A DNA stretch of 41,068 nt from JAUREX01 sp044356825 (GTDB taxonomy: Bacteria > Pseudomonadota > Alphaproteobacteria > Rhodobacterales > Rhodobacteraceae), in assembly GCA_044356825.1 (NCBI GenBank), contig JBIKVM010000006.1, positions 1 to 41,068 on the forward strand. The letters run 5' to 3'. Every line of letters begins with the position of its first letter. Position 1 is the first letter of the stretch. The notes beneath the pieces were generated by a model. That model saw only the letters and a program-made list of their open reading frames with translations. It searched no databases and was not told where the DNA came from. Shown in pieces: positions 23,544-32,431 of the stretch. Made by a program: the position numbers and the translations under genes.

Positions 23544-24014
23544 ATGGAAAAGATCCCCCTGACGCGGGCAGGGTTCGACGCGCTTGATGCCGAGTTGCGT
23601 CAACTGAAGTCGGTCGACCGGCCGGCCATCATCGAGGCCATCGCCGAGGCCCGCGCACATGGCGACCTGTCCGAGAACGCCGAATATCATTCCGCCCGCG
23701 AAAAGCAGAGCTTCATCGAGGGGCGGATCAAGGAACTCGAATCGATCCTCGGCAGGGCCGAGGTGATCGACACCGGGCGCCTGACGGGATCGATCAAGTT
23801 CGGCGCCCGCATCGTCATCATCGACGAGGACACCGAGGAAGAGCACGCCTATCAGATCGTGGGCGAGGCCGAGGCCAATCTCGAGCGCGGATTGCTCAAC
23901 ATCCGCTCGCCGCTCGCGCAGGCGCTGATCGGCAAGGACAAGGGCGACAGCGTCGAAGTCCGTACACCGGGTGGACAGCGCAGCTACGAGATCATCGCGG
24001 TCAGCTTCGAGTGA
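23544..24014 (+). CDS. greA: Transcription elongation factor GreA
   Basis: GreA rescues backtracked RNA polymerase by stimulating transcript cleavage through its secondary channel. At 156 residues it is standard. The N-terminal coiled coil opens MEKIPLTRAGFDALDAELR and carries the acidic tip ARAHGDLSENAEYHSARE with the catalytic-tip Asp/Glu pair. The C-terminal FKBP-like domain runs through IVIIDEDTEEEHAYQIVGE, SPLAQALIGKDKGDSVEV and ends SYEIIAVSFE. The ATG at 23544 follows ggaggcggcg. The stop TGA overlaps the GTG of the next gene (GTGA), so that gene is translationally coupled to greA. Confidence 0.97.
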   Translation: MEKIPLTRAGFDALDAELRQLKSVDRPAIIEAIAEARAHGDLSENAEYHSAREKQSFIEGRIKELESILGRAEVIDTGRLTGSIKFGARIVIIDEDTEEEHAYQIVGEAEANLERGLLNIRSPLAQALIGKDKGDSVEVRTPGGQRSYEIIAVSFE

Positions 24015-24910
24015 CGCGGCTACGAATTCGGACAGCGGGGGCCGCGGCCCTGTGGATCGTGCTGTCGGGCGCCGCTGCCGTATTCGGCCTGCCCGGCTGG
24101 AGCGTGATCTCGAGCCTGCTTGCGATGGTCGCGCCGGCGGCGCTGATCGCGCTCGTGCTGCACAACCGCGATGCCCCGAAGGCCGCGCCACCCCCCCGGG
24201 CCGACGCCCCCATCCGTGCGCAGGCGCCGGTTGCGGGCGCGTGGCGGCGCGATACCGGGGTGGTCCCGGTCCGGGCGGGGCAGATCCCTGCTGCGACCCT
24301 CACTGCCCACCCGACGCTGCATCCCGCCGCGCCGCCCCCCCGCGCCGAGGAGACGAGTCCCACGGCCATGCCGCCGCGGCAGGGCGTGGGCGAATTCGTC
24401 ACCGGGCAGGAGGCGTTCGGCTTTGCCACCGAGCCTGCCCATCCCTCGCCCGGCGAGATCGCGCTGGCACTCGATTTCGCTCGCTCGCCCGACGATCGGC
24501 AGGCGATTGCGGCGATGCGGCGCTGCCTTGCCGATCCTGACCTCGCGCGACTGATCCGCGCGGCGCAAGACGCGATCGTGCTGATGGGTCAGGCGGGCCT
24601 CTATGCGGGCGACGTCGTGCCGGTGCCGGGTCGGATCGACCTGTGGCGGCGCTTTGCCGCCGGCGAACGGGGTCGCGATTTCGCAGCTCTCGCGCCGCGC
24701 GGCGAGGCCGAGATCTTCGCGCTCGCCTCCGATCGGCTGCGCGAGGACGAGGTGCTGCGCGACGCGGTCCACCATTTCCTGCGCCGCTTCGACGCGATGC
24801 TCGGACGGGTCGTGCCGCTGTCCGACGACGCCACCGTCCAGGCGCTCGTCGCCGGCACATCGGGTCGGACGTTCGCCCTGATGGCGCGGGCGGTCGGCAC
24901 CTTCGGCTGA
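24011..24910 (+). CDS. Hypothetical membrane-anchored protein coupled to greA
   Basis: A 299-residue protein of unknown function. Two hydrophobic segments at residues about 8-27 and 31-50 (AALWIVLSGAAAVFGLPGW, VISSLLAMVAPAALIALVL) anchor it. A Pro/Ala/Arg-rich linker at about 53-130 (PPPRADAP, AAPPPRAEE) leads to a helical cytoplasmic domain at about 140-299 (SPGEIALALDFARSPDDRQAIAAMRRCLADPDLARLI, VLRDAVHHFLRRFDAML, GRTFALMARAVGTF). I do not recognise a named family; it looks like a lineage-restricted conserved protein. It starts GTG at 24011 inside the greA stop and is convergent with the HlyD gene, 3 bases away. Confidence 0.7.
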   Translation: MTRLRIRTAGAAALWIVLSGAAAVFGLPGWSVISSLLAMVAPAALIALVLHNRDAPKAAPPPRADAPIRAQAPVAGAWRRDTGVVPVRAGQIPAATLTAHPTLHPAAPPPRAEETSPTAMPPRQGVGEFVTGQEAFGFATEPAHPSPGEIALALDFARSPDDRQAIAAMRRCLADPDLARLIRAAQDAIVLMGQAGLYAGDVVPVPGRIDLWRRFAAGERGRDFAALAPRGEAEIFALASDRLREDEVLRDAVHHFLRRFDAMLGRVVPLSDDATVQALVAGTSGRTFALMARAVGTFG

Positions 24911-24913
24911 TCG

Positions 24914-26218
24914 TCAGTCGCGCAGCGCCAGTTCCTGGACCTTGGCCATCGGCTGCCAGATGTATTCAAGCACCGTCCGCTTGCCCGAGAGCACATCGAC
25001 GGTGGCCTGCATCCCCGGTATGAAGGTGACGGGCTGGCCCTTCTCGTCGCTGATGCCGCCGTCGATCGAAACCTCGATGACGTAATGGCTTTCGCCCGTC
25101 TCGCGGTTCTGGATCGCGTCGGGGCTGATCGAGGTGACGGCACCCGGAACCGTGCCATACTTGGCCGAATCGTAGGCGGACAGGCGGATCTTCACTTCGT
25201 CCCCGAGGCGGATGTTGGCGATGTCGGCGGGCTTGATCTGCGCCTCGATCACGAGGTCGTCGCCCGTCGGGACAAGCTCCAGGATGACGTCGCCCTTGTT
25301 GACGTACCCGCCCGTTGTCCGGAAGTTGAGCTGGTTCACGATGCCCTGAACGGGGGCGCGGATGGTGGTGCGGCTCACGCGTTCCTCGAGCGCCGGGATG
25401 ACCTTCTCGAGTTCACCGATCTCGGCCACGACGCCAGAAAGCTCGCGCATGGATTCCAAAAGCGCCGTTTCCGACCGGTTCTGGATCTCGCGGTTGACCT
25501 GCTCGATCCCGGCGCGGGCGCGGCTTGCGGCGGTCTCGGCGCTCTGGCGGCTTCCCTCGGCGCCTTCGAGTTGGCGACGCAACTCGAGCAGACGCGTCTC
25601 AGGCGCGATCGACTGGGCGACGAGCGGCTCCATGATCGCGATTTCGCGCCGCAGCAAGTCGGCCGTGTTCGACGCCGTCATGATCGAGACCTCGGCATCG
25701 GCAAGCTCCTGCTCGCGCTGCATCCGGCTCTGGGTCAGGACGGCGAGCGCACCCTGCAACTCGCTCTCGCGCGCACGGTAGAGGCTCTCCTCGACTGCGA
25801 CCACGGTAGGGGCTGACGCGACAAGCTCGGCGGGGAATGTGGGGGCGGTGCCCGCCACCTCGGCCTGCAGACGCAATTCGCGCACCTTGAGCGCGGCATT
25901 GCGCTGGTTGGCGCGGTCGAGTTCCCCAACGACATCGATCGGGTCGATTTCGAAGAGGATCTCGCCCTCGGCAACGACCGATCCCTCGGACACGTTGCGG
26001 CGCAAGATCACGCCACCTTCGGCGGCCTGCACCGTCTGGTTCTGCATCGCCGAAACGATGCGCCCCTCACCCCGGGTGACGTTGTCAAGCTCGGTCAGAT
26101 GCGCCCACGCGCCGGCAAGCAGCACGAGCAGGATAATGCTGAACATCAGCAGCGAGTTGCGCGCGCCTTCACGACCGGAGAGTTCGCTCGAAAGCTTGCG
26201 GAAGTCCGTACTGTCCAT
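24914..26218 (-). CDS. Type I secretion membrane-fusion protein, HlyD family
   Basis: The periplasmic adaptor linking the ABC exporter (26228-28438) to the TolC-like channel (28466-29842). The 434-residue protein has a single N-terminal membrane helix (about 23-42, LLMFSIILLVLLAGAWAHL), a lipoyl/barrel-sandwich half EGRIVSAMQNQTVQAAEGG with EGSVVAEGEILFEIDP, and a long hairpin coiled coil (about 95-290). The second lipoyl half is TIRAPVQGIVNQLNFRTTGGYV. The HlyD signature region is VKIRLSAYDSAKYGTVPGAVTSISPDA near 340-366. The C-terminal beta part ends YIWQPMAKVQELALRD. It starts 9 bases after the ABC gene, last of the three-gene operon. Confidence 0.93.
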   Translation of the reverse strand: MDSTDFRKLSSELSGREGARNSLLMFSIILLVLLAGAWAHLTELDNVTRGEGRIVSAMQNQTVQAAEGGVILRRNVSEGSVVAEGEILFEIDPIDVVGELDRANQRNAALKVRELRLQAEVAGTAPTFPAELVASAPTVVAVEESLYRARESELQGALAVLTQSRMQREQELADAEVSIMTASNTADLLRREIAIMEPLVAQSIAPETRLLELRRQLEGAEGSRQSAETAASRARAGIEQVNREIQNRSETALLESMRELSGVVAEIGELEKVIPALEERVSRTTIRAPVQGIVNQLNFRTTGGYVNKGDVILELVPTGDDLVIEAQIKPADIANIRLGDEVKIRLSAYDSAKYGTVPGAVTSISPDAIQNRETGESHYVIEVSIDGGISDEKGQPVTFIPGMQATVDVLSGKRTVLEYIWQPMAKVQELALRD

Positions 26219-26227
26219 GCGGTGTGC

Positions 26228-28438
26228 CTATCGTGACGCCGCTTGCAAGCGGTCGGGCGTAGTGTCGGTGACGACGGCCCCTCCCTCGACGACGAGGACG
26301 CGGTCGACGAGGCGCAGGATCGAATTGCGGTGCGTCACGACGATCATCGTGCGTCCGCGCAGCCAGCCCGAGAGTTGATCGAGAACGTGCTTCTCGGTGC
26401 CCGTGTCCATCGCGGCAGTGGGCTCGTCGAGGACAAGGATCCCCGGATCGTGCAGGAGGGCGCGCGCGAGGTTGATCGACTGGCGCTGCCCCCCCGAAAG
26501 GCCTTCGCCGCGCTCGCGCACCGTGAGGTCATAGCCCGCCGGGTGCTTGGAGACGAAGCCATCCACACCGGTGATCCGCCCGAGGTCAAGCAGATGCTGA
26601 TCGTCGTATTCGTGGTTTCCCATCAGGATGTTGTCGCGCAGCGTCCCGGAGAAGAGCCACGCATCCTGAAGCATCACGCCCATGTTTCGGCGCAGGTCCG
26701 CGCGGTCGATCTGGCGCAGGTCGACCCCATCGATCCGGATCGCGCCCTCGGTCGGCTGGATGAGGCCCGCCGCGAGGCGGGTCAGGGTGGACTTTCCCGA
26801 ACCCATGCGGCCGAGCAGCGCGACCTTCTGCCCCGCCGGGATCTTGATCGAAAGGTTCGAGATGATCGGCTGACGCGCTCCGGGGAAGGTGTAGCTCACG
26901 CCCTGGAACTCGATGTCGCCACGCAGGCGGGGGCGGCTCACGCGCTGGCCCGTCTCGGCGCCCGTGCCGTCATCCTCGGGGCGCATGAGCTTGTCGAGCG
27001 TACGATAGGCTTGCCGCGCGCTGTTGGTGCGGGTCAGCGCCTGCGCAAGTTGCGACAGCGGCGCCAGCGTCTTGCCTGACAGGATAACCGCCGCGATCAT
27101 GGCGCCCATGGTGATGGCGCCATCCTGGATCAGGAACACACCGTAGAAGATGATCGCGATCTGCGCGAGCTGCTGCACCGATGTCGCGGCGTTGATCGCG
27201 AACTGCGACAGGAGGCGCGAGCGAAGCCCGAGGTCGGACTGGCTGTCCGATGCTTCCTCGAACCGCCGGCGCATGAGCCGCCCCGACCCGGTGGCCTGCA
27301 CGGTCTCGAGGCCGTTCAGCGTCTCGACGAGGACCGATTGCTTCGACATCGCCGTATCCATGCTCGCGGCCGCGATGCGGGCAAGGAACGGCTGGATCAC
27401 GAGGCCCGCGAACATCACGATCGGGACGCATAGGAGCGGCACGAGATAGAGCGGCCCGGCGATGAGCGAGATCACCCAGACAAAGAAGAAGATGAAGGGT
27501 AGATCGACCACGGCAACAAGCGTGGCCGAGGTGAAGAATTCGCGCAGCGTGTCGAACTCGCGCACGACGCTCGCCATCGCGCCCGAAGAGTTGCGCCGCT
27601 TGTCGAGCGGCATCGACAGGATCTTGTCGAAGACAAGCCGCGACATGCGCGCATCGGCCCGTTTGCCGGCGCGGTCAATGAAGCTCGCGCGGAGCGTCTT
27701 GAGGATGAACTCGAATCCGAGCGCGATCAGGACCCCGACCGTCAGCGCGATGAGCGATTCGATCGCCTCGTTCGGGACGACGCGGTCATAGACCACCATG
27801 ATGAAGAGCGACGATGACAGTCCGAGTATGTTGGTGACGGCTGCCGCGACGAGAACCTGCACATAGAGCCAGCGCCCGCGCCGCAGCGAACCCCAGAACC
27901 AGTGCCCACCATCCTTTTCCGCCTCGCTCGCATGGCGTTTGCGGGCAAGGATCAGATGCTCGCCGAAACTGCGGCGGAACTGATCCATCGGGATGGTTTC
28001 GGGCAGGAAATCAGTCTCGGCACGGGCGATCTCGACGTTCGCGGCGTTGGGGATCGCGGTCACGATCGCGGCAGCGCCGTCCGATCCGAGCGCGATGAAG
28101 GGGCAGTGGGCCGGGCGCAGGTCGCGCCGGGCCAGCGCGCCGAACGCCGCCGAAAATCCGCAATGCGACAGCGCCGAGACCGCCTCGCGCACACCGAACC
28201 CCGCCTCTGACGACAGGTCGGGCAATTCACGGATCGCGGCCTCGGAATAATGCAGACCGTTGATCCGCAGCAGCCGCTGCACCGTCCGCACGAGCGCACG
28301 ATCGGCTGAGTCCGGGCGCTCTTCGGGCACGGGCTCGGCATCGGCGGGCGCGCCCTCGGGGCGCATCCGCACGATGGTTCCGGGCGCAGCCTGAAGGTCG
28401 GCACGCTCGGTGCTTTGCGGATCGGTGGGTAGGGTCAT
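26228..28438 (-). CDS. Type I secretion ABC transporter (permease-ATPase) with degenerate C39-like domain
   Basis: A 736-residue inner-membrane exporter. Residues about 45-165 resemble a C39 peptidase-like domain (LVRTVQRLLRINGLHYSEAAIREL, PFIALGSDGAAAIVTAI) but no catalytic Cys at the expected N-terminal site is visible, so it is a C39-like docking domain as in HlyB/LapB exporters of RTX proteins. The six-helix ABC membrane domain spans about 185-465 and includes LGLSSSLFIMVVYDRVVPN, typical of the LapB class. The ATPase domain has Walker A LLGRMGSGKSTL near 541-552, signature LSGGQRQSINLARALL, Walker B ILVLDEPTAAMD and His switch VVTHR. It lies between TolC-like and HlyD genes. No RTX-type substrate gene is in the window. 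Confidence 0.93.
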   Translation of the reverse strand: MTLPTDPQSTERADLQAAPGTIVRMRPEGAPADAEPVPEERPDSADRALVRTVQRLLRINGLHYSEAAIRELPDLSSEAGFGVREAVSALSHCGFSAAFGALARRDLRPAHCPFIALGSDGAAAIVTAIPNAANVEIARAETDFLPETIPMDQFRRSFGEHLILARKRHASEAEKDGGHWFWGSLRRGRWLYVQVLVAAAVTNILGLSSSLFIMVVYDRVVPNEAIESLIALTVGVLIALGFEFILKTLRASFIDRAGKRADARMSRLVFDKILSMPLDKRRNSSGAMASVVREFDTLREFFTSATLVAVVDLPFIFFFVWVISLIAGPLYLVPLLCVPIVMFAGLVIQPFLARIAAASMDTAMSKQSVLVETLNGLETVQATGSGRLMRRRFEEASDSQSDLGLRSRLLSQFAINAATSVQQLAQIAIIFYGVFLIQDGAITMGAMIAAVILSGKTLAPLSQLAQALTRTNSARQAYRTLDKLMRPEDDGTGAETGQRVSRPRLRGDIEFQGVSYTFPGARQPIISNLSIKIPAGQKVALLGRMGSGKSTLTRLAAGLIQPTEGAIRIDGVDLRQIDRADLRRNMGVMLQDAWLFSGTLRDNILMGNHEYDDQHLLDLGRITGVDGFVSKHPAGYDLTVRERGEGLSGGQRQSINLARALLHDPGILVLDEPTAAMDTGTEKHVLDQLSGWLRGRTMIVVTHRNSILRLVDRVLVVEGGAVVTDTTPDRLQAASR

Positions 28439-28465
28439 GGTGTGCCGGATCCTGTGCAGACGGCT

Positions 28466-29842
28466 TCAGGGTGTCGTGATGCCGAGGCGGCGCAGCAGGG
28501 ATCCCGTGCCAGCCTGCACGCGCAGGCCGGTCGCGAGCAGCTCAGCCTCGGTCACGATCGACTGGTTGACGGCGCGATAGTGGCTGACCTCGATATCGAA
28601 AAGCTGGTTGAGGTTGGCCTGACCAGATGCCAGCTGCGAGCGCAGGGTCGTACGCTCGGTCGCGAGCAGGTCGATCTGGCTTGCGAGCGCGGCTTGCGTC
28701 GCGATGAGCGCGCGGTAGGATGCGACCGCCCCCTCATAAGACGCGCGCCCCTGACGTCGGGCGTCCTCGAGATCGTCGCGGGCAGCGATGGCGCGTGCAC
28801 GCAGCGCGTCGATATCTGCCTGCCTGCGGCCGCCATCGCCGAAGATGTGCTGCAGATAGAGACCGGCCGTCAGATCGGGGGAGTCACTGCTCGAGAGCGG
28901 GCTGCGCACGCCGGTCCGCAGGCTGACCTTGGGTTTCATGCGCGCCTCGGCCGCGGCAAGCTGCAGGTCGATCGCAACGATCCCGGCGGCCGCTGAGGCA
29001 AGGCGGGGGGCATTGCCAAGTGCGGCCTCCTCGCGCTCGATCGCAGCCAGCGCCAGCGGCCCCGCAGGCTTTGCGAGGGTTGCCGGGACGGCGCCGAAAT
29101 GGCGGCGGAACCGCGCCTCGGCGTCACGCAACTCGGCCCCGATCTGCTCCCGCTCGAGGCGCAGCCCGATCACGGAACGCTCGACGGTCAGGACAGCCGT
29201 GCGGTCGATCATGCCCGACTCGGTCAGCTTGCCCAGTTGGGCCGCAAGGGGTTCGAGATCGGCAAAGCGGGCTTCGAGTTCGGCGCCCTGCGCACGCGCG
29301 CGCCAGAGATCGACCCACGCCGTTGCCGCCGCGAGGGCCGTGTCGTTGCCAGCGACCGCGACTTCGGCCGCCGCCGCAAGGGAGCGGGCCTCGGCAGCGC
29401 CGATACCCGCAGCCGCCTCGCCGCCGTCATAGACGAGTTTGGAGAGCGTCAGGTCGACACCCGCGCCGACCGTGGTCGAATTCGCCCCGCCCAGATCCTC
29501 GGCAATCCCGCCGAGCGTGCCGCTTGCGCTGACCTGCGGGCGCTCCACGCTGGCGGCGGCTGCCAGCCCCATCCGCGCCTCTTCGGCACGACGGAGGGCC
29601 GCCGCGAAGGAAGGGTGGTTTTCAACCGAGGCACGAAGCGCGCGATCAAACCCCGATTCGAGATTGATCTTGACGGCAACCGACCCTGTCGCCTCTCCGC
29701 CCGGTACCGGCAACTCACCCCGCGCGGCGGCTGCGATCGATTCTGCAACTGCAGGATCGGACGGAAAAATCGGCGACTGGGAACATGCGGACAGCGAAGC
29801 GAGGCCAATGAGTGCCGCGAATGAAAGGAATCTTGATGGCAT
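28466..29842 (-). CDS. TolC-family outer-membrane efflux lipoprotein of the type I system
   Basis: A 458-residue outer-membrane channel. The signal peptide MPSRFLSFAALIGLASLSAC carries a lipobox with Cys20, so it is lipid-anchored. Two outer-membrane-efflux repeats follow, with the expected opening FDRALRASVENHPSFAAALRRAEEARMGL, long amphipathic helices rich in Ala/Glu/Arg, and short beta stretches such as VGAGVDLTLSKLVYDGG and SLRTGVRSPLSS...LTAGLYLQHIFGDGG. The G-G-R-R-Q-A-D tail after the second strand pair is typical of TolC proteins. It is the first of tolC-ABC-hlyD; 27 bases separate it from the ABC gene. A low-GC 5' region (29843-29961) separates it from the MORN gene. Confidence 0.9.
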   Translation of the reverse strand: MPSRFLSFAALIGLASLSACSQSPIFPSDPAVAESIAAAARGELPVPGGEATGSVAVKINLESGFDRALRASVENHPSFAAALRRAEEARMGLAAAASVERPQVSASGTLGGIAEDLGGANSTTVGAGVDLTLSKLVYDGGEAAAGIGAAEARSLAAAAEVAVAGNDTALAAATAWVDLWRARAQGAELEARFADLEPLAAQLGKLTESGMIDRTAVLTVERSVIGLRLEREQIGAELRDAEARFRRHFGAVPATLAKPAGPLALAAIEREEAALGNAPRLASAAAGIVAIDLQLAAAEARMKPKVSLRTGVRSPLSSSDSPDLTAGLYLQHIFGDGGRRQADIDALRARAIAARDDLEDARRQGRASYEGAVASYRALIATQAALASQIDLLATERTTLRSQLASGQANLNQLFDIEVSHYRAVNQSIVTEAELLATGLRVQAGTGSLLRRLGITTP

Positions 29843-29961
29843 CTTGAACGGCCCCTCACTTCGATCCGTCAGAAGGCAGTAGCAAGATTAGCACACAAAT
29901 CGCAACTATTTACTATCCAAAAGATGCAGCTTGGGTGTCCTTTTCCCTCCCCGACCTGCCG
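29843..29961 (-). promoter_or_regulatory. Possible promoter of the type I secretion operon
   Basis: The gap between the MORN-protein stop and the TolC-like gene is locally AT-rich (about 29881-29930). On the minus strand it contains the extended -10-like tgctaatct (29885-29893 in plus coordinates). No good -35 element accompanies it. No terminator hairpin was seen after the MORN gene, so read-through is also possible. Confidence 0.3.
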
Positions 29962-31368
29962 TCAAGGCCCCGTCGGGACGAAGAGATCGTCCTTCCAAGT
30001 GCCTTCGTTCACGGTTCCGTCAGCATAGACGAGGCGGCCCTGCCCATGACGGCGGCCATCGAGGAACGCGCCCTCGTAGATCTCTCCGGTCGGCCATTGG
30101 GCACGCCCCTGTCCGGTCATCGCTCCGGCGCGCCACTCCCCCTCATACGTGAAGCCGTCGGGTACAGTCAGCCGGCCGCGCCCGTGGGGTCGATCGTCCG
30201 CGAACTCTCCCTCGTAGGTCGAACCGTCGGGCCAGAGCGTGCGGCCGGCACCGGCGCGCTTGCCCATCCGCCAGTTCCCCTCGTAACGAGCGCCGTCCGG
30301 CGACTGCAATGCGCCCTGCCCGTCGAAGAGCCCATCCTTGAACGTGCCCGCGTAGATGCTGCCATCCGCCCGGCGCAACTCGCCCGCCCCGTCGATGCGG
30401 CCGCCGCGCCACGTGCCGTCATAGGTGAGGCCGTCGGGATAGACGATGCGCCCGCGCCCTTCGAACAGGCCCGCCGCGAGGTTGCCCTCGTAGACGGTGC
30501 CATCGGGATAGTCGAAGCGCCCCTCGCCCTCGATGATGCCGTTGGCCCAACTGCCAGCGTATTTCTGGCCATCAGCGCTTGCATAGGTGCCGCGCCCGTG
30601 GCGCAGATCGGCGCGGAAGTCGCCGGCATAGAGGCTGCCGTCCGGATACCGGCTGACGCCCCGGCCCTCGCGAAGGCCATTGACGAAGGTGCCCTCGTAG
30701 ATCTCGCCCCCCGGCAACTCGAGCCGCCCCTGCCCCGATCGCTTGTCATCGAGCCAGGCGCCGACATAGATGGCGCCATCCGCAGTGGTATGGCGCCCGC
30801 TGCCGGAACGGACCCCGGCGCGGATCTCGCCTTCATAGACGGAACCGTCCGCATAGCTGACGCGCGCCTTGCCCTCTGGCTGGCCGTCCTGCCAGCCGCC
30901 TTCATAGCGATAGCCGTCGGGGGATACGCGCGTTCCCTCGCCATGGGGGCGTCCGTTGCGGAATGTCCCGGTATGGATCGACCCGTCGGCATGGGTCAGT
31001 CGCCCCTGCCCCGTCATCTGCCCTTCGACCCAGGCACCCTCATAGACCGTCCCGTCGGGATGAACGATCCGGCCCGTGCCGTGGGGGAGGCCTTCGGCGA
31101 AATCCCCTTCGTAGACGGCGCCATTGGGGAAGCGCGCACGCCCCTTGCCACGGATCGTCCCATCGACCCAGCTGCCCTCGTATTCATAGCCCGCGGGGGT
31201 GCGGAAGGTTCCCTGCCCATGCTGGAGGCCGTTTCGCGTCTCGCCCGTATAGACCGAACCATCGTCGTATTGCTTGGTGAAGGTCTGCGCCCCGCCGGCA
31301 TCCGCGGCCCCGAGGCCAAAAGCGAGAAGGCCGGCGCGCAGCACCGTGCGCGACAGGGTTGACGGCAT
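29962..31368 (-). CDS. Exported MORN-repeat protein, about 19 repeats
   Basis: A 468-residue protein. The signal peptide covers residues 1-27 (RTVLRAGLLAFGLGAADAGGA-Q). From about residue 31 nearly everything to the end is tandem 23-residue MORN repeats with the consensus (P/A)DG-x-x-YEG-x-(W/F)-x-x-G-x-x-x-G-x-G-R-x-x-(Y/W/F). I count 18 full units and a shortened 19th. Repeats are regular in length, so the protein should form an extended beta-hairpin ribbon. In eukaryotes MORN repeats dock lipids or proteins; bacterial exported versions have no settled role. It is upstream of and co-oriented with the type I secretion genes (119-base gap), but the Sec-type signal argues against it being their substrate. 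Confidence 0.88.
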   Translation of the reverse strand: MPSTLSRTVLRAGLLAFGLGAADAGGAQTFTKQYDDGSVYTGETRNGLQHGQGTFRTPAGYEYEGSWVDGTIRGKGRARFPNGAVYEGDFAEGLPHGTGRIVHPDGTVYEGAWVEGQMTGQGRLTHADGSIHTGTFRNGRPHGEGTRVSPDGYRYEGGWQDGQPEGKARVSYADGSVYEGEIRAGVRSGSGRHTTADGAIYVGAWLDDKRSGQGRLELPGGEIYEGTFVNGLREGRGVSRYPDGSLYAGDFRADLRHGRGTYASADGQKYAGSWANGIIEGEGRFDYPDGTVYEGNLAAGLFEGRGRIVYPDGLTYDGTWRGGRIDGAGELRRADGSIYAGTFKDGLFDGQGALQSPDGARYEGNWRMGKRAGAGRTLWPDGSTYEGEFADDRPHGRGRLTVPDGFTYEGEWRAGAMTGQGRAQWPTGEIYEGAFLDGRRHGQGRLVYADGTVNEGTWKDDLFVPTGP

Positions 31369-31534
31369 GGCTTACCCCTTCGCCCGAGTCGTCGCCGCGG
31401 CCTGCGCGCGACAGGTCAGAGGATAGCCCCACCCCCCCTGTGCCGCAAGGCAGCCGAGGGCGAAGCCGGGACGAAGTCACGCAAGGGTGCGCAGGGGCAT
31501 CCGGGCAGGCCCGAAGCGCACCCCAGCGCCGAGG

Positions 31535-32401
31535 TCAGCGGCGGGCGGCGCGCCGGGTGATGGTGGCGCCGTCGAACCGCCCGAGGCCCGCGTCGATCGC
31601 CGCCCGATACTGCCCGACCGCAGCCTTCGCGAGGGGCATGTCGACGGCTTCGGATGTCCCGAGATCAAGGGCGATGCGCAGATCCTTCATCAATCCTTCG
31701 ACATCGAAGGTGCCAGTCTGATCGCCGCGCGCGAGGGTGTCGAGGACGATCTGCCCGCGGGTCTTCAGCACGGCCGGCCCGGCGGAGCTGTCTGCGATCA
31801 GGCTTATCGCAAGGTCGTCCGACACCCCGCCGGCGCGCAAGAGCCCGAGGGCCTCGCCCAGCGTCTGCCAGTAGAGGACAAGCGGAAGGTTGATCGCGAG
31901 CTTCATCCGTGCGGCATCGGACGCCTTGCCCACATGTTCGACCCGTCGGCAAAGCCGATCGAGCAGCGGCCGCGCACGTTCCACGGCTGCAGCGCTGCCG
32001 CCCGCCAGCCCCAGAAGCTGCCCCTTGAGTGCGGGACCGACCGTGCCGCCGACGGGGCAATGGACGAACTCCGCCCCCGCGGCGGTGGCCTGCACGGACA
32101 GTGCGTCGGCCTCGGCGGGGGAATGCGTCGAGAGGTCGAGCACCAGCGCCCCGTCAAGGCCGGCGCGCGCGAGATCCTCGATCACGCGGCGCGAGGCGGC
32201 AGCATCGGTCAGGACGAGCAAGATCGCATCGCAGCGGGCAAGCTCTGCAAGCTCGGCCGCCTGCGCGCCCGCGTCGAGCGCAGGTGCGAGGCGCGCGGGC
32301 GTGCGGTTCCAGACAAGCACCCGCGATCCCGTCTCGATCAGCCGCCGGGCAAAGGCTGTTCCCATGCGGCCTGTTCCGGCAATCCCGACCCGTTGCGTCA
32401 T
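31535..32401 (-). CDS. NAD(P)-dependent beta-hydroxyacid dehydrogenase (HIBADH-like)
   Basis: A 288-residue cytoplasmic oxidoreductase of the 3-hydroxyisobutyrate dehydrogenase / tartronate semialdehyde reductase / glyoxylate reductase group. The Rossmann N terminus is VGIAGTGRMGTAFARRLIETG (GxGxxG), then VWNRTPARL. The substrate loop is HCPVGGTVGPALKGQL, a variant of the usual 'DAPVSGG...A..G.L'. The catalytic Lys lies in GKASDAARMKLAINLP. The Asp/Glu after the nucleotide-binding strand is replaced by N-R-T (WNRTP), which favours NADPH; that is inference. The ATG at 32401 is chosen for its gaaggagag ribosome site. It lies 30 bases downstream of the FAH-family gene, same strand, so is probably co-transcribed. 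The exact substrate is unknown. Confidence 0.88.
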   Translation of the reverse strand: MTQRVGIAGTGRMGTAFARRLIETGSRVLVWNRTPARLAPALDAGAQAAELAELARCDAILLVLTDAAASRRVIEDLARAGLDGALVLDLSTHSPAEADALSVQATAAGAEFVHCPVGGTVGPALKGQLLGLAGGSAAAVERARPLLDRLCRRVEHVGKASDAARMKLAINLPLVLYWQTLGEALGLLRAGGVSDDLAISLIADSSAGPAVLKTRGQIVLDTLARGDQTGTFDVEGLMKDLRIALDLGTSEAVDMPLAKAAVGQYRAAIDAGLGRFDGATITRRAARR

Positions 32402-32431
32402 GCGTCTCTCCTTCGTCTGTGGCACCGGCCG

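Noticed and set aside
31369..31534. Possible small gene between the MORN gene and the HIBADH-like gene
   Set aside because: Short frames there have no ribosome site and no protein-like composition; I see only spacer DNA.
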